NCBI GenBank assembly: GCA_035317605.1
Contig: DATHGT010000389.1
Location: 1-24,401 of the forward strand
Direction: 5' to 3'
Source of the DNA: DATHGT01 sp035317605
Lineage (GTDB): Bacteria; Methylomirabilota; Methylomirabilia; Rokubacteriales; CSP1-6
Length of the DNA stretch: 24,401 nt
The position numbers and the translations under genes are program-made. Positions 13,408 through 21,481 of the stretch are shown here, in pieces (the first letter of the stretch is position 1; every line of letters starts with the position of its first letter). The notes beneath the pieces were generated by a model that searched no databases, had not been told where the DNA came from, and saw only the letters and a list, made by a program, of their open reading frames with translations.

Positions 13408-16269
13408 TCAGCGCTCGAGGGGCAGCGTGAACGTGAAGGTGGATCCCTGGCCGAGGGTGCTCGCGACCCGGATCTGGCCTCCGTGGAGCTCGATGAATTT
13501 CCGGCACAGGGCCAGGCCGAGCCCGGTGCCTTCCTGGCGAGCGGCGCTGCTGCCGACCTGACGGAATTCCTCGAACACCTCCGCCTGCTCCTCGGGCGCG
13601 ATCCCCACGCCGGTGTCGCGCACCGCCACCTCGATCGCCCCGTCGATCGGCGCCGCGCGCACGTCGATCCGCCCACCTTCCGGCGTGAACTTGACCGCGT
13701 TCGACAGCAGGTTCAGCAGCACCTGTTTCACCTTCCGCTCGTCGGCCGGCACCGCGCCGACGCGCTCGTCGACGGCGCGGTGGACCACGATGCCGCGGCC
13801 GGCCGCGCGCTCGCGAACGAGGACCAGCGCGTTGTCGATGAGTCCGGGCAGGTCGACGTCGGAGACTTCCAGCTCCATCCGGCCGGCTTCGACCTTGGAC
13901 AGATCCAGGATGTCGTTGATCAAGGACAAGAGGTGCCGTCCCGACTCCGTGATGTCGCCCACGTATTCCGCCTGCTTGTCGTTCAGCGCGCCGAACATCC
14001 GCTCGCCCAGCACCTCGGCGAAGCCGATGATCGCGTTCAAGGGCGTCCGCAGCTCGTGCGACATGTTGGACAGGAACTCGGACTTGTGCCGGCTGGCGAT
14101 CTCGAGCTGCTGGCTCTTCTCCGCCAGCTCCCCGAACAGCCGGGCGTTGACGATGGCCACGGCGGCGTGCGACGCGAAGGTCTGCAGCAGGTCGAGGGTG
14201 GCGGGCGACAGGGGCCGGCCGCTCGTCTTGTTGTCGCCGGCGAAGATCCCCACCGTCTCGCCCCGCGCGATCATCGGGATGACCAGGAACTCGCGGGTCC
14301 GGAGCCCGTGGAGGCTCGACCACGGCGGGGGCAGCCGCAGCTCGGGCGGCATCGGCGTGTCGCGCGTGAAGAGCAGCGGCGTCCCCTCGCGCAGGGCCTT
14401 GGTCATGGCGCCGGCGTGGGCCAGCGGAATCGACGCGCCTTCGAGATCGCGCCAGTCCTCGTCCGAGAACCCGGCGCCGGCCAGGTTCACCAGACGCTCG
14501 CCGTCGCTCGCCCACACGTACATCCGGTCGATGATGCCGATGCGGCTGACCGTCTCGAACACCCGCTGGAGCTGCTCGCGCAGGGTGAGCGGCTCCTGCA
14601 TCGCCGTCGACAACCGATAGAGCTGCCGCAGGCTCGAGGACAGCCGCTCCAGCTCGGCGCCCTGGTTCTGGGTGGTCTGGAAGAACGTCGCGTTGTCGAT
14701 CGCCATCTTCGACTGGATGGCCACCGCGAGGAGGAACTGGGCCGTGCGCTCGTCGAAGCGCCCGGGCGCCCGCCGGTACACGACGATCCCGCGGATGATG
14801 TCGGGCGAGGGAATGGGCACGGCCATCAGCGACCGGTAGCCTTCGGCGAGCATGATCTCGCGGAAGACGTACCGGTGAGCCTGGTCGACGTCGGGGATCT
14901 GCCAGGGTTTCACGTGCTGGATCGCGCGGGCCACCGCGCCCTCGGTGGGATCGACGGGGGTGGCGGCGATGCGATCGAGGAAGTCCTGGCCCATCCGGTA
15001 GCTCGACACCGCGACGAAGGCCCCCGTGCGGGGCGTGTGCTCGAAGATCGCGCCGGCGTCCGCCTGCACGTGCTGGACGGCGTGACGGATGATCGTGTCG
15101 AGGACGGCTTGCAGGTCGAGCGACGAGCCGGCGGCCTGCATGACCTCGGCGAGGGCCCGCGTCTCCTCCAGCGCGCCTGCCAATTCCTCCGTGCGCGACT
15201 GGAGCGCGCCGAACAGCCGGGCGTTGTCGAGCGCGATCACCGCCTGGTCGGCGAAGCTCTTGAGCGACTCGATCTGGGCGTCGGTGAACGACCCCGGCGT
15301 CTCGCGGCCGATCGCGATGACGCCGATGGGCTGGCCGTCGCGCATGAGGGGCACGCCCAGGAAGCCGCGCAGGCCGACGGCGTGGGACACCGCGTGCATG
15401 CCGTAGTGCGGGTCGGCGTCGACGTCGGGGACGTGCACGACGTCGCGATCGACGACGACGCGCGCGGTGAGCGAGTCGCGCGTGGGCTGGATGGGAAAGG
15501 TGGCGCGCGTCGCGGCTTCACCCTCGGCCGTGTTGTTGTGCTGGGCCACGAGGTGGATCCACTCCCCGTCGAACCGGAACACGCCGCCCATCGAGGCGCC
15601 GCAGAGCTGCACGCTGCTGCGGATGATCGCGTCGAACACCCCTTCCACGTCCGTCTGAGTGCCGCTGATCGTCCGGAGGATCTCGCTGGTCGCGGTCTGC
15701 CGCTCGAGGGCGCCGGCCAGTGCCTCGCCCCGGCGCTGCAGCGCTTCGCCCTGATACCGCGTGACCAGCGCGAAGTAGGTGATGTAGGCGACCAGGAACA
15801 GGATCGAGATGGCGACGGTGGCGGGCTCGGAGTCGGGATGCAGGGGAAAGCCGAGGAGGGCGCCGGTGGCGACGGCCGCCGCACCGCTGGTGAGCAGCGC
15901 CACCGAGGCGAGGGGAAACCCGCCGGCGCGCATGTTGGACATGAGCGACGGCAGCAGGAGCACGACGGTGGGCCAGACGCGAAACTCGAGCAGAGCCGCG
16001 ATGGCTCCCGCCGCCGCAGCGTCGACCAGGACGCTGCGCCGCTCCGCGGCACGGGGATTGTGAGCGCGCCGTCCGACAAGGAGCGCGGCGTGCGGCCACG
16101 CGATGGAGAAAGCCGCGAGCGCCGCCCAGAAGAGGAAGCCGCGAGATTGGCTGGCTCCGGCCACCACCACGAGCGCGAAGGCGAGAGCGTAGACCCCGAG
16201 GCGCGCACGGTAGTTGATGGTCACGATCGCTCGCGGCGGACGCCGCCCCGACGATTCGCGAAGGGCCAT
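13408..16269 (-). CDS. membrane sensor histidine kinase: MASE2, three GAF domains, HisKA, HATPase
   Basis: This is a 953-residue inner-membrane signalling kinase. Residues 17-170 hold five or more hydrophobic segments with MASE2 features (INYRARLGVYALAFALVVVA, WPHAALLVGRRAHNPRAAER, then MSNMRAGGFPL). GAF domains follow at about 205-345, 383-535 and 560-705; these often bind small ligands or haem. The phosphoacceptor is His738 in FLSNMSHELRTPLNAIIGFA. The ATPase domain shows the N box NLLSNAVKF, G1 DTGVGI and G2 GTGLGL and ends at the C-terminus without a receiver. ATG at 16269 has no ribosome binding site but TAAGAT at 16282-16277 could be a -10 giving a leaderless mRNA; GTG at 16224 is an alternative start. 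No response regulator gene is adjacent. Confidence 0.88.
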   Translation of the reverse strand: MALRESSGRRPPRAIVTINYRARLGVYALAFALVVVAGASQSRGFLFWAALAAFSIAWPHAALLVGRRAHNPRAAERRSVLVDAAAAGAIAALLEFRVWPTVVLLLPSLMSNMRAGGFPLASVALLTSGAAAVATGALLGFPLHPDSEPATVAISILFLVAYITYFALVTRYQGEALQRRGEALAGALERQTATSEILRTISGTQTDVEGVFDAIIRSSVQLCGASMGGVFRFDGEWIHLVAQHNNTAEGEAATRATFPIQPTRDSLTARVVVDRDVVHVPDVDADPHYGMHAVSHAVGLRGFLGVPLMRDGQPIGVIAIGRETPGSFTDAQIESLKSFADQAVIALDNARLFGALQSRTEELAGALEETRALAEVMQAAGSSLDLQAVLDTIIRHAVQHVQADAGAIFEHTPRTGAFVAVSSYRMGQDFLDRIAATPVDPTEGAVARAIQHVKPWQIPDVDQAHRYVFREIMLAEGYRSLMAVPIPSPDIIRGIVVYRRAPGRFDERTAQFLLAVAIQSKMAIDNATFFQTTQNQGAELERLSSSLRQLYRLSTAMQEPLTLREQLQRVFETVSRIGIIDRMYVWASDGERLVNLAGAGFSDEDWRDLEGASIPLAHAGAMTKALREGTPLLFTRDTPMPPELRLPPPWSSLHGLRTREFLVIPMIARGETVGIFAGDNKTSGRPLSPATLDLLQTFASHAAVAIVNARLFGELAEKSQQLEIASRHKSEFLSNMSHELRTPLNAIIGFAEVLGERMFGALNDKQAEYVGDITESGRHLLSLINDILDLSKVEAGRMELEVSDVDLPGLIDNALVLVRERAAGRGIVVHRAVDERVGAVPADERKVKQVLLNLLSNAVKFTPEGGRIDVRAAPIDGAIEVAVRDTGVGIAPEEQAEVFEEFRQVGSSAARQEGTGLGLALCRKFIELHGGQIRVASTLGQGSTFTFTLPLER

Positions 16270-16291
16270 GAATTGGATCTTAACTGATTAC

Positions 16292-16360
16292 ATGGGGGGC
16301 CCGAGACGGGTCCCCCAAACCCCCCGCGCTCGGGGTACCCCGGCGAAGCCGGGGCACCCC
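16292..16360. terminator. two GC-rich hairpins between the kinase and the ThDP-enzyme gene; GC-run module copy 2
   Basis: Hairpin 1: GGGGGGCCCG (16294-16303), AGA, CGGGTCCCCC (16307-16316), then AAACCCCCC, the module also found at 9892 and 23030. Hairpin 2: GGGGTACCCCGGC (16332-16344), GAA, GCCGGGGCACCCC (16348-16360), a 12-bp stem with one mismatch, 21 nt past the stop of the minus-strand gene ending at 16382. Neither has a T-tract; the second is the likely transcript-end structure. Confidence 0.55.
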
Positions 16361-16381
16361 TCGACTACCGGTACTTCCTGG

Positions 16382-18046
16382 TCAGTGGGCTGCGCCGCCG
16401 CGGACCCAGCCGCCGTGGACGGGATGGTGAGACGAGATGAACTCGATGTAGGCCGGGCGGTTCTTGGCGTTCTCGTCGAGGGCGCGCTTGAGGGCGGGGA
16501 TGACCTCCGCCGGCTGCGTCACATCTTCCGCGTGGAAGCCGACCGCGCGCGCCATCGTGGCCATGCAGGCCGAGCCGTGATCCGAGACCTTCCAGGTGAA
16601 CGGGTCGTGGCCGCCGCCCCAGAATCCGGGGCCGTACCCGGAGTAGCCGCCGTTGTTGATGTGCAGCGTGGTGATGCCGATGCCGTAGCGCGCGCAGGCC
16701 TCGAAGTTGCCCATCATGTAGCAGACGCCGGCGTCGCCGGTGATGTGCACGCACTGGCGGTTCGGATAGGCGAGCTTGGCCCCGATGGTGCCGGCCAGGC
16801 TGAAGCCGAGCGTGGAGACGTTGCCCCAGCCGAGATGACCGCGCGGGATCTGCGCCTCGTACACCGTGCTGGTCTGATCGCGCGTGTTGCCCGAATCCGC
16901 GGTGACGAACGACGCCTTGGGATCGAGCACTTTCATGAGATCGCCGATCACGCGGTAGGGATTGATCGGGGTCTCGTTCGACTCCATCCACGGCTTGAAC
17001 TTGGCCAGGAACGCTTGCTTTGCGTCACGGATCTCGTCGAGCAGCGCCTGGTTCTTGCGCCCGCCGCCGCCGCGCTTGGACAGCTCGTCGGTCAGCGCCT
17101 GGATCGTGAGCTTGGCGTCGCCGACGACCGCGTGACGGGTCTCGTAGCTCCGGTTGATGTCGAGGACGTCGACCGTGCACTGCACGATGGTCTTCGCGTC
17201 GGCGTCAGGAATCGCATGACTGAACCGGTTGGGGAACAGGCTCGACCCGATCGAGAACAGCACGTCGGCCTTGCGGAGGAAGTGCTCGGTCATCGAGCCG
17301 CGCACGCCGACCGCCAGCGGATGGTTCTCGGGGAACGCGCCCTTGGCCTTGAGCGTGGTCATCACCGGCACCTGGGCCAGCTCCGCGAACTTCAGCAGCT
17401 CGGCGGTGGCGTCGGCGTAGTAGACGCCCTCGCCCACGTGCAGCAGCGGACTCTTGGCGGCCAGCAGCACCTTGATCGCCGCGGTGACGTCGTCGGGATC
17501 GGGACCGGAGCGCCAGCCCTTCACCGGCGTGTACGGATGCTCGTCGGTGTCGTACTCGCCGAGATCGCGCGGGATCAGCAGCAGCACCGGGCCGGGACGT
17601 CCGGAGCGCAGGTGCGTGAACGCGCGCCGCAGGTAATCGGGCACCAGCTCGGCGCGGTCGATCTCGCCGACCCACTTGGTGATCGGCTTGAACGCGCCGG
17701 CCATGTCGAAGTGCGTGTGTCGCGAGTTGCCCGCGCCCACGCCCTCGGCGATGACCAGCACCGGCGAGGAGTCTTCCCACGCCTGGGCCACGGCGCCGAA
17801 CGCCATCTGGATGCCGGCGGCGTTGAGCCCGGCCATGACCGTGCACACGCCGATCTGCTTGCCGCACGTCACTCGCGAGAACGCGTCGGCCACGGCGACC
17901 GCGAAGCGCTCCTCGCCCATCATGAGGATCGGCACGCCCTCTTCCCCGAGCGCGTTGTTGACCGGGCTCGTGGGATAGCAGCTCACCCACGGCGTGCCCT
18001 CGGCCTTGAGAATTCTCGCGAACCCGTTCACCGCTTTGACTTTCAT
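16382..18046 (-). CDS. thiamine diphosphate-dependent enzyme, acetolactate synthase large-subunit-like
   Basis: This 554-residue cytoplasmic enzyme of the pyruvate oxidase/acetolactate synthase/decarboxylase superfamily has three domains: the PYR domain with the cofactor-activating Glu in MMGEERFAVAVADAFSR (Glu45/46), a central domain (PVLLLIPRDLGEY, then ADVLFSIGSSLFPNRFSHAI), and the PP domain with the GDA...NN magnesium-ThDP motif (437-465). No regulatory subunit gene is nearby, and the GGGHDPFTWKVSDHGSA region differs from biosynthetic IlvB, so a catabolic carboligase or 2-oxoacid decarboxylase is more likely than valine synthesis. The start at 18046 has AGGAGGAAG 6 nt upstream; an upstream extension to 18184 is not homologous. 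It is divergent from the zinc dehydrogenase at 18395. Confidence 0.88.
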   Translation of the reverse strand: MKVKAVNGFARILKAEGTPWVSCYPTSPVNNALGEEGVPILMMGEERFAVAVADAFSRVTCGKQIGVCTVMAGLNAAGIQMAFGAVAQAWEDSSPVLVIAEGVGAGNSRHTHFDMAGAFKPITKWVGEIDRAELVPDYLRRAFTHLRSGRPGPVLLLIPRDLGEYDTDEHPYTPVKGWRSGPDPDDVTAAIKVLLAAKSPLLHVGEGVYYADATAELLKFAELAQVPVMTTLKAKGAFPENHPLAVGVRGSMTEHFLRKADVLFSIGSSLFPNRFSHAIPDADAKTIVQCTVDVLDINRSYETRHAVVGDAKLTIQALTDELSKRGGGGRKNQALLDEIRDAKQAFLAKFKPWMESNETPINPYRVIGDLMKVLDPKASFVTADSGNTRDQTSTVYEAQIPRGHLGWGNVSTLGFSLAGTIGAKLAYPNRQCVHITGDAGVCYMMGNFEACARYGIGITTLHINNGGYSGYGPGFWGGGHDPFTWKVSDHGSACMATMARAVGFHAEDVTQPAEVIPALKRALDENAKNRPAYIEFISSHHPVHGGWVRGGAAH

Positions 18047-18063
18047 GGACTTCCTCCTTGTTA

Positions 18064-18101
18064 CTTTGCGCGAGGCGCTTGGTTCCTTTGCGCGAGGCGC
18101 T
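18064..18101. repeat. 16-bp direct repeat with 22-bp period upstream of the ThDP-enzyme gene
   Basis: CTTTGCGCGAGGCGCT occurs at 18064-18079 and again at 18086-18101 without mismatch; a partial copy, CGAGGCGCTT, is at 18139-18148. The 22-bp spacing is two helical turns, as expected of operator pairs on one DNA face. The first copy is 18 nt upstream of the start codon at 18046, so it would lie in the leader or over the promoter. Confidence 0.5.
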
Positions 18102-18256
18102 GGAGGGCGGGCGGGGGATGGGGGCGGCCCTCTGACCACGAGGCGCTTACCTTCGCTCAGCCGCGAGCCGTTCCCACTCGACACCGTTGTTCGGTCTTCA
18201 CGCTCGGCAGGGACGGGTCAACCGGGCCGCTCCCATCCCCCGTCCGCCCTCCAGCG
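18098..18256. repeat. 159-bp element with 33-bp inverted terminal repeats (two mismatches)
   Basis: Bases 18098-18130 (CGCTGGAGGGCGG...) are the reverse complement of 18224-18256 except at two positions. The arms enclose 93 nt with no reading frame support. The element fills much of the 348-bp gap between the divergent ThDP-enzyme and zinc dehydrogenase genes; the rest of the gap shows only the direct repeats and the dehydrogenase ribosome binding site. It could be a small non-autonomous mobile element or a pair of opposed regulatory sites. Confidence 0.6.
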
Positions 18257-18394
18257 GCAACGCGCGGGGCTTCGGGGGACGACACTAGCTGTCGGCGGGC
18301 ATGAGCGCAAGGCGCCGTTGCTCGTCGGGCGTCGGCTCGGTTTCCGGGCGGTGAGGTAGACTCTCGGCACATTCGATCGTTGAGGAGGGACGCC

Positions 18395-19513
18395 GTGCCC
18401 AGGGGATTGACCGCCGTTCTCGTGCAGCCGGGACGACCGCTGGAGCTGGAGACGTTGCCGACGCCGGAGGTCGAGCCGGGCGGCATTCTCATCAAGAACA
18501 CCGCGGCCGCGATCTGCGGCTCCGACCTTCATTACTGGCGCAACGATCGCAACTACGTCGGACCGGACCTGCGCCAGGTGCCGGGCCACGAGTTCACGGG
18601 CGTCGTGCACACGCTCGGCAAGGGGATCACGACCGATTCGCTGCGCCAGCCGTTGCGCGAGGGCGATCGGGTGGCGTTTCCGTTTTTCACGCCGTGCAAT
18701 CGGTGCTACTGGTGCGTGCGTGGCGAGCATCACGCCTGTCCCCATCGCTACCGGCGGAGCCAGCAGTTCTCGCTGAAGGAGTATCCGTATTGCGACGGTG
18801 GCTACGCGGAGTACTACTTCCTGCCGCCCGGCCACTACGTGTTCAAGGTGCCGGACGTGCTGCCCGATGACGCGATCCCGCCGGTGAACTGCGCGCTCTG
18901 CCAGGTGCTGCACGGGATCGAGTACGCGGAGATGAAGTTCGGCGACGTGGTGGCCATCCAGGGCGCGGGCGGCCTCGGGATCTACGCGGCGGCCGTCGCC
19001 GCCGAGAAGGGCGCGTCCAAGGTCATCTCGATCGACGGCCAGAAGAACCGTCTGGCGTTCGCCCGCCAGTGCGGCGCCACCGACGTGATCGACATCAGCG
19101 AGTTCCCGACGCCGGAGTCGCGCGTCGCGCGCGTACGCGAGCTGACCGACGGGCGCGGTGCCGACCTCGTCATCGAAGTCGTGGGCATCGCCGAGGCCAC
19201 GGTCGAGGGCCTGGACATGGTGCGGTTCAACGGCAAGTTCCTCGACATCGGCAACATCGTCCCGCAGCCGATCAGCTTCCCCGCGACCAAGGTCATCAGC
19301 AACCAGACCCAGTGGCGCGGTCTCATGCACTACAACCCGTGGATCATGCCCTCGGCGCTCGACTTCCTGGTGCGCACGAAGGAGCGCTACCCGCTCACCA
19401 AGATGGTCTCCCACAGCTTCCCGCTCTCGGAAATCAACCAGGCCTTCGAGTTCGCCGAATGGCAGGGCAAGGGCGCGGGCACGGCGGCCACGCGGGTGAT
19501 CCTCAAGCCGTAG
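18395..19513 (+). CDS. zinc-dependent medium-chain alcohol/polyol dehydrogenase
   Basis: This 372-residue cytoplasmic NAD(P)-dependent oxidoreductase resembles threonine/sorbitol dehydrogenases. The catalytic zinc site is Cys41 (ICGSDLHYW) with His65-Glu66 (PGHEFTGV); structural zinc ligands are Cys101, Cys104, Cys107 and Cys115 (PCNRCYWCVRGEHHAC). The Rossmann loop is GAGGLG (190-195), followed by SIDGQKNR, whose Asp suggests NAD preference. GTG at 18395 is chosen because AGGAGGGACGCC directly precedes it; an in-frame TTG at 18380 would overlap that ribosome binding site. It is divergent from the ThDP enzyme and converges on the gene at 19577. Its substrate is unknown. Confidence 0.9.
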   Translation: MPRGLTAVLVQPGRPLELETLPTPEVEPGGILIKNTAAAICGSDLHYWRNDRNYVGPDLRQVPGHEFTGVVHTLGKGITTDSLRQPLREGDRVAFPFFTPCNRCYWCVRGEHHACPHRYRRSQQFSLKEYPYCDGGYAEYYFLPPGHYVFKVPDVLPDDAIPPVNCALCQVLHGIEYAEMKFGDVVAIQGAGGLGIYAAAVAAEKGASKVISIDGQKNRLAFARQCGATDVIDISEFPTPESRVARVRELTDGRGADLVIEVVGIAEATVEGLDMVRFNGKFLDIGNIVPQPISFPATKVISNQTQWRGLMHYNPWIMPSALDFLVRTKERYPLTKMVSHSFPLSEINQAFEFAEWQGKGAGTAATRVILKP

Positions 19514-19521
19514 CGCGCAGA

Positions 19522-19556
19522 GCTCGTGGCGGGCAGTGAACGTGCCCGCCACGAGC
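19522..19556. terminator. 14-bp perfect hairpin between convergent genes
   Basis: GCTCGTGGCGGGCA (19522-19535), 7-nt loop, TGCCCGCCACGAGC (19543-19556). It lies 8 nt after one stop codon (19513) and 20 nt before the other (19577), so it can serve transcripts from both sides. There is no T-tract on either strand. Confidence 0.65.
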
Positions 19557-19576
19557 CGCGCCGTCGTGTCGCTGGC

Positions 19577-20092
19577 CTATCCCGGCGATTCGAAGGCGAG
19601 GGTGGCGTAGCGCATGAAGATGCCGCCGCGGGGCTCGGCGAGGGGGCCGTTGACGACCAGGACCGCGATCACGAACTTCGTGCCGGCGACCGCGCTGGGG
19701 CTGACCTCCACGCGGTGCTGGGCGTTGAGGCCGACGATGACGCCGGTGCTGCGGTCGATCTGGCCGTTGATCCAGACCTCGCCGTAGTTGTCGATGTTGG
19801 TCTCGAACCACACGCGCGAGTTGGCCAGCGCCACGCCGCCGATCTGCTCCGGGATCTCCACCGTGATCCGGTACCACGCAAAGGTGAAGCCCACCGAGCG
19901 GCTCGCGCGAACGTTGGTGCAGGTCTCCCACTTCGAATCGTCGTGATCCGCGAGCCGGGCCGGGGTCGCGCGCAGCTGGGACGTGAGCCCCTCGTTGGGC
20001 TCGCCGGGCACGAGCCCGTCGGCGACCCGCCACTCGCCTTTGATCTGTCGTCGGTCCTCGGCCTTGTTCAGATCCAGCGCGATCCTGGGCAT
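19577..20092 (-). CDS. small galactose-binding-like (GH2 sugar-binding type jelly-roll) protein
   Basis: This 171-residue protein has the beta-sandwich pattern of the sugar-binding domain of family 2 glycosidases: FTFAWYRITVEIPEQIGG, RVWFETNIDNYGEVWINGQI, then GTKFVIAVLVVNGPLAEPRG and GIFMRYATLAFE. There is no signal peptide and no catalytic domain, so it is a stand-alone carbohydrate-binding-type module. Ribosome binding site AGGAGAG lies about 5 nt upstream of ATG. It follows the deacetylase-fold gene by 64 bp in the same direction and may be co-transcribed with it. The function is not known. Confidence 0.75.
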   Translation of the reverse strand: MPRIALDLNKAEDRRQIKGEWRVADGLVPGEPNEGLTSQLRATPARLADHDDSKWETCTNVRASRSVGFTFAWYRITVEIPEQIGGVALANSRVWFETNIDNYGEVWINGQIDRSTGVIVGLNAQHRVEVSPSAVAGTKFVIAVLVVNGPLAEPRGGIFMRYATLAFESPG

Positions 20093-20156
20093 GGCGTCTC
20101 TCCTAATACGATTTCACGCGGTGTGCCGAGACACTATGACGCGACGACCCGCGTCG

Positions 20157-21032
20157 TCAAGGCGACGAAGACCCCACCGTCGCGAGGTAGTGCTCGACGA
20201 TCTCGCTGCCGGTCGCGCGCCAGACGCCCTCGTGGCGCAGGATGTAGGCGAGGGCCGAGTCGAGGGCGCCGATGCGGTGCGGGACCCCGATCACGAACGG
20301 GTGCAGGCAGATCGCCATCACGCGGCCGGACGCAGCACCCTCGCGATAGAGCGTGTCGAACTGGCGGCGGATCATCAGCTCGAACTCGTCCGACGACCGG
20401 CCGGCGCGGATGATCTGGGGTAGATCGTTGATCTCGGTGGAGTAGGGGATCGAGCAGAGACGCCGGCCGCCGACGTCCATCAGGTACGGCTGGTCGTCGT
20501 TGACCCAGTCGGCGACGTAGCGGGCGCCGGCCTCGACGAGATAGTCGAGCGTGTCCCAGCTCTCCTGGAGACCGGACGACAGCCAGCCCTTCGGCCGCGA
20601 TCCCGTCGCCTGCTCGATGCGATCGAAGGTGCCGAGCACCGTCCGGCGCTCTTCCTCCGGCGACATCAGGTGGAGGTAGCGCGCGTTGCTCTGGTTGTGG
20701 CCCATGAATTCCCAGCCGAGCTTCACCGCGTCCTCGACGATCTGCGGGCAGTCGTCGCACACCTCGCTGTTCAGCGCGACGGTGCCGCGCACGCCGTGAC
20801 GGGCCAGCACGTCCATCAGGCGAAAGACGCCCACCCGGTTGCCGTAGTCGCGCGGCGCCCAGTTGATGACGTCGGGCGCCTTGCCGGTGCCTCCCGGCAC
20901 CGGCTCGTCGAGCGGAAATGTCTCGATGTTCGGGATGACCCACAGCGCGACGGCGGCGCCGTCCGGCCAGGTGATCCGCGGCCGGCGATTGATGGGAACG
21001 TAGGGGAACGGTCCGTAGCGTTGCGGTTTCAT
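20157..21032 (-). CDS. polysaccharide deacetylase-fold protein, PuuE/allantoinase-like
   Basis: This 291-residue cytoplasmic NodB-fold protein has an N-terminus (YGPFPYVPINRRPRITWPDG, then ALWVIPNIETF) that is typical of the PuuE-like group, whose characterised members hydrolyse cyclic amides such as allantoin rather than polysaccharides. Fold positions are visible at NSEVCDD (88-94), GHNQSN with His112, DWVNDDQPY, and ICLHPFVIGVPHR with His244 and His252. There is no signal peptide, which also argues against a secreted chitin or peptidoglycan deacetylase. It begins 18 nt after the YdhR-like gene, with only a weak ribosome binding site, so translation may depend on the upstream gene. Confidence 0.85.
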   Translation of the reverse strand: MKPQRYGPFPYVPINRRPRITWPDGAAVALWVIPNIETFPLDEPVPGGTGKAPDVINWAPRDYGNRVGVFRLMDVLARHGVRGTVALNSEVCDDCPQIVEDAVKLGWEFMGHNQSNARYLHLMSPEEERRTVLGTFDRIEQATGSRPKGWLSSGLQESWDTLDYLVEAGARYVADWVNDDQPYLMDVGGRRLCSIPYSTEINDLPQIIRAGRSSDEFELMIRRQFDTLYREGAASGRVMAICLHPFVIGVPHRIGALDSALAYILRHEGVWRATGSEIVEHYLATVGSSSP

Positions 21033-21050
21033 CGTCGACCGATCGCGACG

Positions 21051-21377
21051 CTAGCGGAGCGCGGGCTCTCCGAAGAGCTCCACGGCGCCACGGGCGTTGT
21101 CGGTGATCGCGAAGACCTCGTAGAACTCGATCTCGGGCTCCATGCCGTAGCGCTCCACGATGCCGTCCCGCCAGGGGCCGGCGTAGAACGCCGTGGCGTC
21201 CTCGAGCGACTCCCACTGGTAGACGCCGCCGGCCCAGCCGCTCTCGCTCCAGATGAAGTGCTTGCTGACGAGTCCCTTGGCGGCGCGAAAGCCCGGCGCG
21301 ATCTTGTGGAAGTGCGCGCGGCAGGCCGCGTAGTCGATGTGAGCCGGGAGCTTGTAGCGAACGGTGGCCGTGATCAT
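21051..21377 (-). CDS. YdhR-like putative monooxygenase (ABM-fold)
   Basis: This 108-residue protein reads ATVRYKLPAHIDYAACRAHF, LVSKHFIWSESGWAGGVYQW, ESLEDATAFYAGPW, as in the small dimeric ferredoxin-fold YdhR family, related to antibiotic biosynthesis monooxygenases. No cofactor site is expected. The start is supported by GGAGGCAGCC. It is first in the operon leading to the PuuE-like and galactose-binding-like genes and is divergent from the amidohydrolase at 21482. Its function in E. coli and elsewhere is poorly known. Confidence 0.82.
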   Translation of the reverse strand: MITATVRYKLPAHIDYAACRAHFHKIAPGFRAAKGLVSKHFIWSESGWAGGVYQWESLEDATAFYAGPWRDGIVERYGMEPEIEFYEVFAITDNARGAVELFGEPALR

Positions 21378-21424
21378 GGCTGCCTCCTCCGGGACACGTG
21401 TGGACAGCAGGATACTCCGATGTC

Positions 21425-21453
21425 TTGACTATCGCCGTCGCCTCGCGCACGAT
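21425..21453 (+). promoter_or_regulatory. weak sigma70-type promoter for the amidohydrolase gene
   Basis: TTGACT (21425-21430), 17-nt spacer, CACGAT (21448-21453). The -35 is near consensus, the -10 matches three of six positions. It lies 28 nt upstream of the ATG at 21482 in the 104-bp divergent gap. Confidence 0.35.
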
Positions 21454-21481
21454 CCGGTCGCGATCCCAGAGGAGGCAGGCC

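Noticed and set aside
13294..16287. Very long plus-strand open frame opposite the histidine kinase
   Set aside because: Antisense shadow caused by GC-rich third positions; its protein is Arg/His/Asp/Gly-rich low-complexity and has no recognisable domain, while the minus strand has clear kinase motifs.
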